From Selenomonadales bacterium (GTDB taxonomy: Bacteria; Bacillota; Negativicutes; Sporomusales; UBA7701), in assembly GCA_029976065.1 (NCBI GenBank), contig JARKNV010000073.1, positions 1 to 64,000 on the forward strand: DNA of 64,000 bases. The letters run 5' to 3'. The position numbers and the translations under genes are program-made. The notes under the pieces are model-generated. The model did not search any database, was not told the DNA's origin, and was given only the letters and a program-made list of their open reading frames with translations. Within the stretch, counting starts at the first letter, position 1. Each line of letters opens with the position of its first letter. Shown here piece by piece: positions 14,120 through 23,838 of this stretch.

Positions 14120-16456
14120 TCAGCCCCGCAGCAGCCTCGTCCGCACGAAATGCCACAGGGACAGCAGTCTGCCGGCCGTTTCGTTGTGGTAAATCTCCAG
14201 AGAATATTGGGCGTTCCTGTCGTCGACGGTGAAAACAATGTCGTTCTCCGGCGTCGGCAGGCCCCAAGTGCTGTACACCGGCCGGCCGTTCTTCAGCACG
14301 CTGATCCGGAAAGCCGACTCGCGCAGATAAAGCGGATACTTCACCGCCACCGTATGGGTGTGGGCGGCATCCACCGGAATATCCCGGCCCAGCAGCACCA
14401 GCGGGTACTCGCTCTTCAGCCAGCCGTCCCCGCTGCGCGGCCCGTACAGCGCCACCAGGGCCGGCGAATAATAATCCAGATACGCCCTCACCAGCTCGCC
14501 GGCCGTGCCGAAAGCCAGCAGCCCCTTGTCGGCGTAACGCCCCTTCAAATAAGCCAAGTGGCCGTCCAGGGCCGCGAACTGGCCCCCCTCCGTACTCTGC
14601 CAGCCGCCCTCGCCCAGCATGAACATCACGTGCGTGAAACCGGCGATCGCGTGCACCCCGGGGTTCACCCGGCCGCCGGGAGCATAAACCGCCATCCCCG
14701 CGTCGACCCTGGCGTTCATCGCCGCCGCGCTCTGGCTGTCGTACTGGATGAACTCCCGCGGCGTCGGCCGGAACTCCACCAGCCCGGTATTCTTCAAATC
14801 CGTAGCCCGGGCGTTGATATCGTCCGGCTTCGCCAGGTAAATCGCCTCGCCCCAGTCGCCGGCCGTAATGCCGCCGCGGTTGCCGTCCGCGTCGCTCCCG
14901 GCCTTCAGGCCGATCCGGCGGTACACCCGCGTGCTCATCGCCTCGGACGCCTCGCCGCTGCCGAAATCGAACGACCCCACCCGGGCGGTAATCAGCTGCC
15001 CGAGCGGCGAAGCCGCCTCAAGCTCGTCCAGCTTCCGCTGGTACGCATACAGGAACCCCGTGCGGCTCGTGCGGTCGCGGTAGCCGCCCTCGCTGCCCAG
15101 CGAATGGGCCCAGCCGTGGCGCAGATGATTCGCCCACAGCCCGTCCGTCGCCGGGTTGTAAGAAAGCACGTTGCCAGGCAAAAACGGATCGTAATCGGAA
15201 TGAAGATGAATGCCGTACTCATGGCCGCGGGCCGACTGGCTCCGCACCGACCCGGCGATCGCCGCCGCCGCCTTCCGCCACTCGCCCGTGGCCGACTGCC
15301 CGTCCGCCCACTCGGCGGCGTTCACCAGCGGCCAGGCGATATAATGCGTCCACCGCGCGCCGTACTTCTCGGCGATCGCGTTCACCCGCTCCGCCTTGGC
15401 CACCATCTGCACCGTCAGCTCCTCAGGCTGCAGCCAGCCGTCGGCGTTGCCCCACGCCACCGGATACCCGGCGCCGTCGATCGCCTCCAGATCCTCAGTC
15501 ATCACATAAAAGACCTTCCCGGGGCGCGGATCGGCCACCGCCACCCGCACCTCGGCCGCCGCCGTCCCGTTCACCGTGAACGCCAGCGGCCACGGCTTGC
15601 CGAAATTGACGCCGTCGGGGCGCTGGGCCTTCACCTGCCAGGTCAGCCGCCGCTTCTCGCCCGGCGCCAGCCCGGCCACCTTCTGCACCTTCTCGCCCTC
15701 CGCCACCAGGCCGAACCCGAACGGCTCCACCAGCGCCACCGCCGCCTCGGCCACCGGCCGGGCCGACGCATTCTCCACCTCGGCCGCCACCGTCACCGCC
15801 TGTCCCAGCGTCGCCGCCAGCGCCGCCGCCGCCGTCGTCACGCGCACCGTCCGCGCGCCCGCCGTCTCCAGCCCCAGCGCCGTAATCAGCACATGCTGGC
15901 CCTGGCCCGCCTCCACGCCCAGCCGGAACCGCGCCGCCTGCGCGGCCGCCTCCGGGCGGTGGGCCGCAAACAGTTCGGCCACATCATAATCAAAGGCAAG
16001 CCAGTCGCCCACATAATTGGCGTTATAGCGGACATCGACCCACTTCGTCACCCCGTCGGCCGGCGGCAGCGGCCCGGTGTAAACCCAGCCCACCGCGGCC
16101 AGCGGACGGCCGCCGTCGTCAAGAGCCGTCAGCTTCACCCGGCCCGTCCCCTGGGTCGACAAAAACTGCACCCGGCCCCGGCCGGCCAGCCCGCCGGCCG
16201 GCGCCTCGCGGAAATACTCCAGCGACCCCTGCCCGCCGGCCGCCAGCTCCAGCGCCGCCTCGGCCGACAAAAAGGCCCCCTTCACCACCCGGCAACTGTT
16301 GCCTGTCCCCTGCTGCACGAGACTGGCCGGCACGCCCCACGCCGCCAGCGCCTCCGCCGGCTGCGGCGCAAGGCCGGCCGTCGTCGCCGGCCTTCCCAGC
16401 CCGCACCCGGCCAGCAAAAAGGCGGCTGCCGCCGCTAAAACGAACCATCTGCCCAT
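14120..16456 (-). CDS. Large lipoprotein with a deacetylase-like barrel, unknown function
   Basis: 778 aa. The ATG at 16456 (GGGGTGAT upstream) begins a clear lipoprotein signal ending LLAGC, with lipidated Cys18. Earlier in-frame sequence overlaps the Yip1-like gene and looks non-coding. After an N-terminal beta-rich region with a likely Ig-like domain, the middle has DLEAIDGAGYPVAWG and HEYGIHLHSDYDPF, resembling metal-binding strands of carbohydrate esterase or polysaccharide deacetylase barrels. The C-terminal part is beta-rich. It should face outside the cytoplasmic membrane. It overlaps the end of no other gene and follows the Yip1-like gene by a 5-bp gap, so the two are probably co-expressed with sppA. 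A glycan substrate is a guess. Confidence 0.7.
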   Translation of the reverse strand: MGRWFVLAAAAAFLLAGCGLGRPATTAGLAPQPAEALAAWGVPASLVQQGTGNSCRVVKGAFLSAEAALELAAGGQGSLEYFREAPAGGLAGRGRVQFLSTQGTGRVKLTALDDGGRPLAAVGWVYTGPLPPADGVTKWVDVRYNANYVGDWLAFDYDVAELFAAHRPEAAAQAARFRLGVEAGQGQHVLITALGLETAGARTVRVTTAAAALAATLGQAVTVAAEVENASARPVAEAAVALVEPFGFGLVAEGEKVQKVAGLAPGEKRRLTWQVKAQRPDGVNFGKPWPLAFTVNGTAAAEVRVAVADPRPGKVFYVMTEDLEAIDGAGYPVAWGNADGWLQPEELTVQMVAKAERVNAIAEKYGARWTHYIAWPLVNAAEWADGQSATGEWRKAAAAIAGSVRSQSARGHEYGIHLHSDYDPFLPGNVLSYNPATDGLWANHLRHGWAHSLGSEGGYRDRTSRTGFLYAYQRKLDELEAASPLGQLITARVGSFDFGSGEASEAMSTRVYRRIGLKAGSDADGNRGGITAGDWGEAIYLAKPDDINARATDLKNTGLVEFRPTPREFIQYDSQSAAAMNARVDAGMAVYAPGGRVNPGVHAIAGFTHVMFMLGEGGWQSTEGGQFAALDGHLAYLKGRYADKGLLAFGTAGELVRAYLDYYSPALVALYGPRSGDGWLKSEYPLVLLGRDIPVDAAHTHTVAVKYPLYLRESAFRISVLKNGRPVYSTWGLPTPENDIVFTVDDRNAQYSLEIYHNETAGRLLSLWHFVRTRLLRG

Positions 16457-16461
16457 AGCAA

Positions 16462-17037
16462 TCACCCCAGCAGCGGCCACACGGCCGCCCCGATAAATAC
16501 CGCCGCCGCAAACGCCGCCAGCCCCAGCGCCAGCAGCGGCGTCAGCAGCACCAGCACCGCCTTGGCGGCGCTCAAACCGTGGACGCCCTCGATGGCCACC
16601 ACCGTCAGCGCCAGCACCCAAAGCACCAGCGCCAGGCCGCCCGTGGCCAGCGCCAGCGGCGCCGCCCCCGCCGGCAGCAGCATCGCCGCCACCGCCAGCG
16701 GCACCATGAAAATCAACGGCACATGCGCGAAACCGATTGCCGCGAACAGCCCCAGCGCCGAACCGCGGCCGCCGAAAAACTCGGCGATCAGGTGCAGGAC
16801 GGCCGACCCCACGAACCACATAATCAACCGCAGGCACACCCCCACGGCGAAAAACGCCCCCGCCCATTTGCCGGCCACCGTCGACTGTACTGCGAAATAA
16901 ATCGCCATCGCCGGAATGACGATACTCAGCAGAAACGCGGCCACCGCCTGGCCCACCGGCCGCCGGACCGCGATCTGCCGCATCGCCGCCGCCGGGCTGA
17001 ACAACACGTCATAGAGCAGCTCGAGAAACGGACCCAT
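16462..17037 (-). CDS. Yip1-like integral membrane protein
   Basis: 191 aa with five or six hydrophobic helices. The opening FLELLYDVLFSPAAAMRQIA is the hallmark of bacterial Yip1-domain proteins, which start with a short amphipathic stretch before the membrane helices. I place the start at the ATG at 17037 (AGGTGAGG upstream); a GTG at 17046 directly after the sppA stop is also possible. It sits between sppA and the large lipoprotein, nearly touching both, so the three form an operon. The function of bacterial Yip1 proteins is unclear, with links to envelope and secretion genes. Confidence 0.75.
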   Translation of the reverse strand: MGPFLELLYDVLFSPAAAMRQIAVRRPVGQAVAAFLLSIVIPAMAIYFAVQSTVAGKWAGAFFAVGVCLRLIMWFVGSAVLHLIAEFFGGRGSALGLFAAIGFAHVPLIFMVPLAVAAMLLPAGAAPLALATGGLALVLWVLALTVVAIEGVHGLSAAKAVLVLLTPLLALGLAAFAAAVFIGAAVWPLLG

Positions 17038-17046
17038 GCCCCTCAC

Positions 17047-17988
17047 CTACCATTTTTCCGGAATCGCCAGCGGCGCGGTCAGCGGCGCCTCCTGCCTCAT
17101 CTGGCGCAGGAACAGCCGCTCCAGGCTCAGCTCGTCGTGGCCGCCGAACAGCACGCTCCACATGCTGACCTTGCCGTACTCCTTCAGCGCCGGCTTGCCG
17201 GCAATGCCGGCCAGCGACGCCGCCCCGTCGATCGCGTCGTACATCGTTCCCAGTTCGTCCACCAGCCCCAGCTCCTTCGCCTGGCTGCCGGTGTAAATCC
17301 GCCCGTCGGCCAGCTGCCGCACCCGGGCGGGGTCCATCTTCCGCCCCTCCGCCACCACGGCCACGAACTGGCCGTAAAGCTCATCCACCATCACCTGGAT
17401 GATGGCCCGCTCCTCGGCCGTCATCGGCCGCTCGGGGGACAGGATATCCTTGTGCGGCCCGCTCTTGATCTTCTCCGAACGGATGCCGAGCTTATTATAC
17501 AGCTCCTGCCAATTGGCGTACGGGATATACACCCCGATGCTGCCCGTCAGTGTCGCCGGATTCGCGTAAATGCGGTCCGTCACCGCCGCCAGCCAGTAGC
17601 CGCCCGACGCGGCCACGTCGCCCATCGACGCCACCACCGGCTTGCCCGTCGCGCGGATCTTCTTGATCTCCGTCCCCACCTCCTGGGAAGCGGGCGCGCT
17701 GCCGCCGGGGCTGTTGATCCTCAGCACGATCGCCTTCACCGTCGCATCGTCGCGGGCCTGGTGAAGCTGCTTGATGATCGCGTCCGTGCCGCCGGTCTCG
17801 CCCATCAGCCCGGCCTGGCCGCGGCCGCCCACGATCACCCCGTCCACATAAACGATCGCCACCGCGCTCTTCTCGCCGCCCGACCGCCGGCTCTTCATCC
17901 CCGGCACGACAAAAGCGGCCGCCGCCAGCGACACGATCACCACGCCGGCGATCAGAAGCACCACAGACCGTTTGAACACGGGCATCAC
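17047..17988 (-). CDS. sppA: Signal peptide peptidase SppA (36K type)
   Basis: 313 aa: one N-terminal membrane anchor (about 8-28) and one S49 protease domain, as in the short Gram-positive type. The catalytic Ser128 is in DVAASGGYW and the general-base Lys180 in SGPHKDILSP; the oxyanion region INSPGGSAPAS is intact. SppA digests leftover signal peptides in the membrane. It is first in an apparent operon with a Yip1-like protein and a large lipoprotein. pyrG lies upstream on the same strand but behind a terminator-like hairpin. Confidence 0.95.
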   Translation of the reverse strand: MMPVFKRSVVLLIAGVVIVSLAAAAFVVPGMKSRRSGGEKSAVAIVYVDGVIVGGRGQAGLMGETGGTDAIIKQLHQARDDATVKAIVLRINSPGGSAPASQEVGTEIKKIRATGKPVVASMGDVAASGGYWLAAVTDRIYANPATLTGSIGVYIPYANWQELYNKLGIRSEKIKSGPHKDILSPERPMTAEERAIIQVMVDELYGQFVAVVAEGRKMDPARVRQLADGRIYTGSQAKELGLVDELGTMYDAIDGAASLAGIAGKPALKEYGKVSMWSVLFGGHDELSLERLFLRQMRQEAPLTAPLAIPEKW

Positions 17989-18030
17989 TGCCTTTCATCC
18001 CAGTAGTTGCGCGGCTCAACCCCGCATAGG

Positions 18031-18060
18031 AAAAAGAAACTGTTGAGCAAACCCAACAGT
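18031..18060 (-). terminator. Terminator of pyrG
   Basis: ACTGTTG/CAACAGT stem with an 8-nt loop, followed on the minus strand by TTCTTTTT. Confidence 0.8.
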
Positions 18061-18107
18061 CTGATGTAAAAAGTATATGTTCCGGCCGGGCCGGTCATGT
18101 ATCGAGA

Positions 18108-19745
<1,638 letters not shown>

Positions 19746-19789
19746 TCACGCTGTATTATCCCTAGCATGGCCGTAATCATATACACTGC

Positions 19790-20155
19790 TTATTCGCCTT
19801 CCTCCGCCTCCAGGCCGGGGGCGGGAAAATCCTGCTGGATCTCCGCCAGCAGCTTCTCCCGGCGCATGTTGGCGTCCGAAGAAACGGTGGCCGCCGTCTC
19901 CTCGACGGCCCGGCTGCCGCGCTGGGGCAGCCACTCGGTCAGCCCCCACGTGCCCTTGCCCACGTGGACGAAACGGCTGTCCATATTGATCTGGGTATGA
20001 ACCTCGGCAATGGCGTGCGCAACAGAAACGACTGGTCTACCCTTGCCTTCGAGCACCTTGCCGATCAGGTCGCGGAAATACATCGGCGAGCCCTTTTCGG
20101 CCAAAACCTGGTAAGCCAAATCAACATCTGACAATTGTTTCTGCAATTCGCCCAT
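19790..20155 (-). CDS. rpoE: RNA polymerase delta subunit
   Basis: 121 aa. The N-terminal HARE-HTH domain (about 8-80) includes MYFRDLIGKVLEG and GTWGLTEW, the usual delta signatures. Delta normally ends in a long, very acidic tail; here the tail is short and only mildly acidic (LEAEEGE at the end). Delta modulates promoter complex stability and recycling in Firmicutes. It lies between argS and pyrG as in Bacillus. The short tail could weaken RNA displacement, which in Bacillus depends on the acidic region. Confidence 0.9.
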   Translation of the reverse strand: MGELQKQLSDVDLAYQVLAEKGSPMYFRDLIGKVLEGKGRPVVSVAHAIAEVHTQINMDSRFVHVGKGTWGLTEWLPQRGSRAVEETAATVSSDANMRREKLLAEIQQDFPAPGLEAEEGE

Positions 20156-20327
20156 GATTCGGTCCCCTCCGCTGCGTCGTTCAAAATTACATGGTAATAT
20201 TCACCGCGGGGGGATAAAATCCTCCTTTTGCCGACGGACGGCAAACCCTTATTCTGCCTGGGTCCGTGCCGGTTCCGGCCAAAAAAAGCGGACAAATTAG
20301 CCAATTTTATTGCCTTTTTCACGCAAA

Positions 20328-20360
20328 CTTCCGCCCAAAACGGCAAGAATCGGGCGGAAG
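20328..20360 (-). terminator. Terminator of the DUF1934-argS operon
   Basis: CTTCCGCCC/GGGCGGAAG stem with a 15-nt loop, 14 bp after the argS stop codon; T-rich sequence lies on both sides. Confidence 0.7.
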
Positions 20361-20373
20361 CGGCGTTTTTCTG

Positions 20374-22065
20374 TCACATTTTGTCAGGAGCGTCGACTCC
20401 CAGGATGGCCAAAGCGGCGCGGAGCGTATTCTGCACCGCCGTCACCAGCGTCAGGCGGGCGGCCTGAACATCGGGCGGAGCGCCGATAACCCGGCACTGG
20501 TTGTAGAACGAATGGAACAGCGCGGCAACCTCGTGGGCATAGCGGGCGATATGGTGCGGAGCCCGCTCGCGCGCCGCCGACGACACCTCGTCCGGGAACT
20601 CGCCCAGCTTCTTGATCAGATCAATCTCCCACTCGCTCGCCAAAGCCGCCAGCGGTGCCTCGCCCGGCGCGGGCACGGCCAGCCCGGCCTCCTCGGCCTG
20701 GCGGAAAATGCTGGCGATGCGGGCGTGGGCGTACTGGATATAAAACACCGGATTCTCGTTGGTGCGCGACTTCGCCAGATCGAGATCGAAATCCAACTGG
20801 CTGTCGGTCGAACGCATGATGAAAAAGAAGCGGGCGGCGTCGCGGCCGACCTCCTCGATCAGCTCGGACAGCGTCACACCCTGGCCGGTGCGCTTCGACA
20901 TCTTGACAAGCTCGCCGTGCTGGTACAGGTTGACCATCTGCAGGATCAACACCTCCAGATGCTCCGGATCGTACCCCAGCGCAGCCACCGCCGCCTTCAC
21001 CCGGCTGATGTAGCCGTGATGGTCGGCGCCCCAGATATTAATCACCCGGTCGAAGCCGCGGGCGAACTTGTCGCGGTGGTAGGCGATATCGGCCGCCAGA
21101 TACGTCGGCACGCCGTTGTCGCGGATAACCACCCGGTCCTTATCGTCCCCGTAAACGGTCGACTTCAGCCACAGCGCCCCGTCCTTCTCGTACATATGGC
21201 CGCTTGCCTGCAACACGCGGCAGGTATCCGCGATCGCCCCGGCCTCATGCAGCGTCCGCTCGCTGAACCACACGTCGAACGTCACCCCGAACGCCTCCAG
21301 GTCCTCGCGCAGCAGGGCCAGCTTCTCCTCGCGGGCCAACTCCTTGAACACCTTCAGCCGTTCGGCGGGATCGATCAGCAGATAGCGCGTCCCCGCCTGC
21401 TCGACGATCCGCCGGGCGGTCTCGACGATATCCGCGCCGTGATACCCGTCCTCGGGAAACGCCACCTGCTGGCCCAGCAGCTCGCGGTAGCGGGCATCCA
21501 CCGACGCCGCCAGATTGTCGATCTGATTGCCGGCATCGTTGATATAAAACTCCGTCGCCACGTCGTAGCCCGCGGCCCGCAGCAGATTGGCGAGCGCGCT
21601 GCCCACCGCCGCCCCGCGGCCGTGGCCCACGTGCAGCGGCCCGGTCGGATTGGCGCTCACGAACTCCACCTGGACCCTCTCGCCGCCGCCGCTCGCCGTG
21701 CGCCCCCAGTCCGTCCCCGCCGCCGCGATGTCGGCCAGCAGGGCGTACAGCCAGTCGGGCCTGAGATAAAAGTTTATGAACCCCGGTCCCGCCACCCGCG
21801 CCTCGGCCAGCCAGGGCAGCGCCGCCGGCGCCTGCCTGTCCAGCGCGGCCCGCTCGTTCAGCCGGGCGGCGAGCGCGTCCGCCAGCGCCCGCGGATTCTG
21901 GCGGGCCGGGCGGGCGAGCTGCATGGCGAAATTCGTGGCGAAATCGCCGAACTCCTTCTGGGGCGGCACCTCCAGCATCACCGCCGGCAGCTCCTTGCCG
22001 GCCAGGGCCTCCAGGCCGGCCGCCGCCTCGGTTATCGCCCCGGCGAGCAGCTCTTTCACGTTCAT
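20374..22065 (-). CDS. argS: Arginyl-tRNA synthetase
   Basis: 563 aa. The N-terminal additional domain specific to ArgRS (about 1-110) is followed by the class I HIGH site as PTGPLHVGHGRGAA and the KMSKS-like loop VKMSKRTGQG. A DALR anticodon-binding domain ends the protein (ARYAHEVAALFHSFYNQC and onward). It charges tRNA-Arg in the cytoplasm. The start codon directly follows the stop of the DUF1934 gene with no gap, so the pair is translationally coupled. I see no T-box leader in front of the operon. Confidence 0.98.
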   Translation of the reverse strand: MNVKELLAGAITEAAAGLEALAGKELPAVMLEVPPQKEFGDFATNFAMQLARPARQNPRALADALAARLNERAALDRQAPAALPWLAEARVAGPGFINFYLRPDWLYALLADIAAAGTDWGRTASGGGERVQVEFVSANPTGPLHVGHGRGAAVGSALANLLRAAGYDVATEFYINDAGNQIDNLAASVDARYRELLGQQVAFPEDGYHGADIVETARRIVEQAGTRYLLIDPAERLKVFKELAREEKLALLREDLEAFGVTFDVWFSERTLHEAGAIADTCRVLQASGHMYEKDGALWLKSTVYGDDKDRVVIRDNGVPTYLAADIAYHRDKFARGFDRVINIWGADHHGYISRVKAAVAALGYDPEHLEVLILQMVNLYQHGELVKMSKRTGQGVTLSELIEEVGRDAARFFFIMRSTDSQLDFDLDLAKSRTNENPVFYIQYAHARIASIFRQAEEAGLAVPAPGEAPLAALASEWEIDLIKKLGEFPDEVSSAARERAPHHIARYAHEVAALFHSFYNQCRVIGAPPDVQAARLTLVTAVQNTLRAALAILGVDAPDKM

Positions 22066-22476
22066 CTATTCTTCCTCCCGTATCTCCACCGATAACGTAT
22101 TGTAACTCTGCCAGCGGCCGTCGATCTCCAGGTCGTAACCGGCCGTCACCGCCGCGGTCGTCATGTCCAGGTGGCGGGTCGACACCGCCATCTTCAGGCT
22201 GCCGTACGGCGTAATATAAGTGCCGTGGCTCTTGAGGCCGGGAGCGAACTCCTGCTTCAGCTCCACCGCTCCCATGCGCACCAGGGTCAGCCGGCCGGGA
22301 TAAAGCTTCAGCAGCGTCGTCGTACCCTCCATGCCGGTAATCTCGCTCTCGCGGTACGTTATGTAACTAACGCCGTCCCTGTCCTGGCGGGAACCGACGG
22401 TCACGAACTCGATGCGGCTCTCCTCGCCGGCGGCGTCGGTCTGCGTGCCGACCACCGTTACGACAACCTTACGCAT
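22066..22476 (-). CDS. DUF1934 lipocalin-like protein (YwiB family)
   Basis: 136 aa from the ATG at 22476, which has AGGAGA six bases upstream. An earlier in-frame start lacks a ribosome site. The pattern is all-beta: repeated strands such as SYITYRESEITGMEGTTT and LTLVRMGAVELKQEF suit the small beta-barrel of DUF1934. The family is found next to argS across Firmicutes, including ywiB in Bacillus. Its biochemical role is unknown. It is probably cytoplasmic, with no signal peptide. Confidence 0.85.
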   Translation of the reverse strand: MRKVVVTVVGTQTDAAGEESRIEFVTVGSRQDRDGVSYITYRESEITGMEGTTTLLKLYPGRLTLVRMGAVELKQEFAPGLKSHGTYITPYGSLKMAVSTRHLDMTTAAVTAGYDLEIDGRWQSYNTLSVEIREEE

Positions 22477-22543
22477 ATATTCTCTCCTAACCACATTCAT
22501 ATATTATAACCGATAATGGACACGCTTGCCAACAAAAACCGTA

Positions 22544-22574
22544 GCGCCGCCTCCGGATTACCCGAAGGCGGCGC
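22544..22574 (-). terminator. Hairpin upstream of DUF1934-argS
   Basis: GCGCCGCCT/AGGCGGCGC with inner pairing, then TACGGTTTTTG on the minus strand. Probably ends transcripts coming from the 23-25 kb genes. Confidence 0.6.
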
Positions 22575-22803
22575 CTCTCATGGGGAGGCGTGGCGACCGC
22601 CGGCCTCTCCGCTATTAATCTATGCCCCCCGGGCCGCAAACTTTCCGCCGCCCGTTTATTTGCTACTCTTATCCTAAGCTTATTGCGGAAAACGCAAGCT
22701 ACCGCACCGGAGCTGCGGCCGAACGCGCCGTAAGCAGGCACACGCCGCTTTAGCGGCGATGTGATCGCTTATGCCTGTAGGGCGAAGGCTCGGGCCGACA
22801 CAG

Positions 22804-22874
22804 CCGTACCGTCGCCAACTGTCATCCGTGACAGGTGGCTCCTCGCCCGTCCGTCCATGGACGGGCGTACGTTG
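22804..22874. repeat. Repeat B core, copy 1
   Basis: Contains CGTCGCCAACTG, a short TGTCA-TCCG-TGACA hairpin, GGCTCCTCGC and the palindrome CCGTCCATGGACGG. The same order, with changes, is found inverted at 30011-30086 and direct at 52095-52154. Confidence 0.75.
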
Positions 22875-22886
22875 TGTACCCGCAGC

Positions 22887-22920
22887 CGCCCCTCTAACCG
22901 CTAAAGCGCTAAGAGTGGCG
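22887..22920. repeat. Palindrome D, second copy
   Basis: CGCCCCTCTAACCGCT, a 2-nt centre, then the near complement AGCGCTAAGAGTGGCG. Same element as 11562-11595 in the opposite orientation. Confidence 0.75.
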
Positions 22921-23217
22921 TTCTTACCGGCCTCCATCGCCAACGGCACGTAACGGCCTCCGCAACGGCGCATACGCCTGCGTTCTCCGCCGCCTCCGGC
23001 GCGGCGTTCCCGGTTTTGGGCGCCGCCCCCTTCAAGCGAGACGGCGGCCGCTACTTGGCGAGAGAGCCCCAACGACACCGCACGAGCCGCCATGGACGGC
23101 GGCGAGAACCGCCCGCTAAGCCGGATGCGATTCGGGCGGTGGTGCGGTGGGAGTCGGCGACGAGCTTAGCAGCGAGCCAAAACGCCGCGTGAAAACGCTG
23201 GCGTTTTGTGCGAGTCG

Positions 23218-23262
23218 CTATGCGGGGAACAGCGAACCAAAAGTTTGCTGTTCCCCGCATAG
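23218..23262. repeat. Long perfect hairpin
   Basis: CTATGCGGGGAACAGC and its exact complement (16 bp) around a 13-nt loop. No T run follows on either strand, so it is not a standard terminator. It resembles one arm of a mobile or processed element. Confidence 0.8.
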
Positions 23263-23331
23263 TAAGGCCGCTGGCGCAACGGAGGGCAAGCCCAAAGCCG
23301 GGATAAGCCGCAGTTTCTGCACCAGCCCGCT

Positions 23332-23838
23332 TCAATAGCCGATTATCACCACGCTGTCCAGCGGCGAAAAAACCTTCTCGATCGCCCCCAGCCGCCGGAG
23401 CGTGTTCTGGTAAAACTCGCTGCTCGTCGTCTGCCCCTGGCGGACCACCGGCACCAGGATAACCCCGTGGGTGATGACCGGCGACTCCACGAACTTGCAG
23501 ATATTCTTCCAGATATTGCTGACCTCGCCCTTCTCGACCTCCACCGCCACCTGGAAATCGGGATGGTAGAAATCCACCTCGAAATTCAGCCCCCTGGCAA
23601 ACAGCGGCCCATACTTGCGGTTGGTCACCGAATGCCAGAAGCCCAGCTCCTGCATCGCGCCCAGCAGCACGCGCTCCGCCTCCACGCTCTTGCGGAAAGG
23701 AGTGGCCGCGATCGCGGCCAGCTCCGCCCGGCGGGCGCTCACCACCTCGCAGAGGCTCTCCAGGTACACGTTCGACCGGCGGCGGCAAAGATAACGCCAG
23801 GGCGGGTACCCGGGCGAACATAGCTCCTCTATTCCCAA
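23332..23838 (-). CDS. Unknown protein with a PD-(D/E)XK nuclease-like core
   Basis: 168 aa from a TTG at 23838 that overlaps the spoIID stop by 10 bp, with GAGG about ten bases upstream. An ATG just downstream with a better ribosome site is in the wrong frame. The core FEVDFYHPDFQVAVEVEKGE places D, E and a later polar pair on adjacent strands, as in restriction-endonuclease-like folds, followed by a helix and ITHGVILVPVV. A predicted helix-rich N-terminus precedes it. Coupling to spoIID is surprising for a nuclease. I cannot name the family; DNA cleavage is inferred only from the core pattern. Confidence 0.6.
   Translation of the reverse strand: MGIEELCSPGYPPWRYLCRRRSNVYLESLCEVVSARRAELAAIAATPFRKSVEAERVLLGAMQELGFWHSVTNRKYGPLFARGLNFEVDFYHPDFQVAVEVEKGEVSNIWKNICKFVESPVITHGVILVPVVRQGQTTSSEFYQNTLRRLGAIEKVFSPLDSVVIIGY

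Larger units (their letters stand above)
22676..23331. repeat. Dense cluster of palindromic repeats, no gene
   Basis: About 650 bp without a believable gene. It holds an AGCGGC-type hairpin near 22750, the core of repeat B (22804-22874), palindrome D (22887-22920) and a 16-bp perfect hairpin at 23218-23262. Other GC-rich inverted segments occur between them. The short upstream stretch 22477-22675 shows only the hairpin at 22544. Confidence 0.7.

Noticed and set aside
22477-22543. T-box leader upstream of DUF1934-argS
   Set aside because: Too short and no T-box sequence seen.
22680-23093. Open frames in the repeat cluster
   Set aside because: They run across palindromes and have no protein-like character.
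23051-23821. Minus-strand frame starting MFARVP with a good ribosome site
   Set aside because: Glycine- and arginine-rich shadow; the frame containing FEVDFYHPDF is coherent and coding-like.
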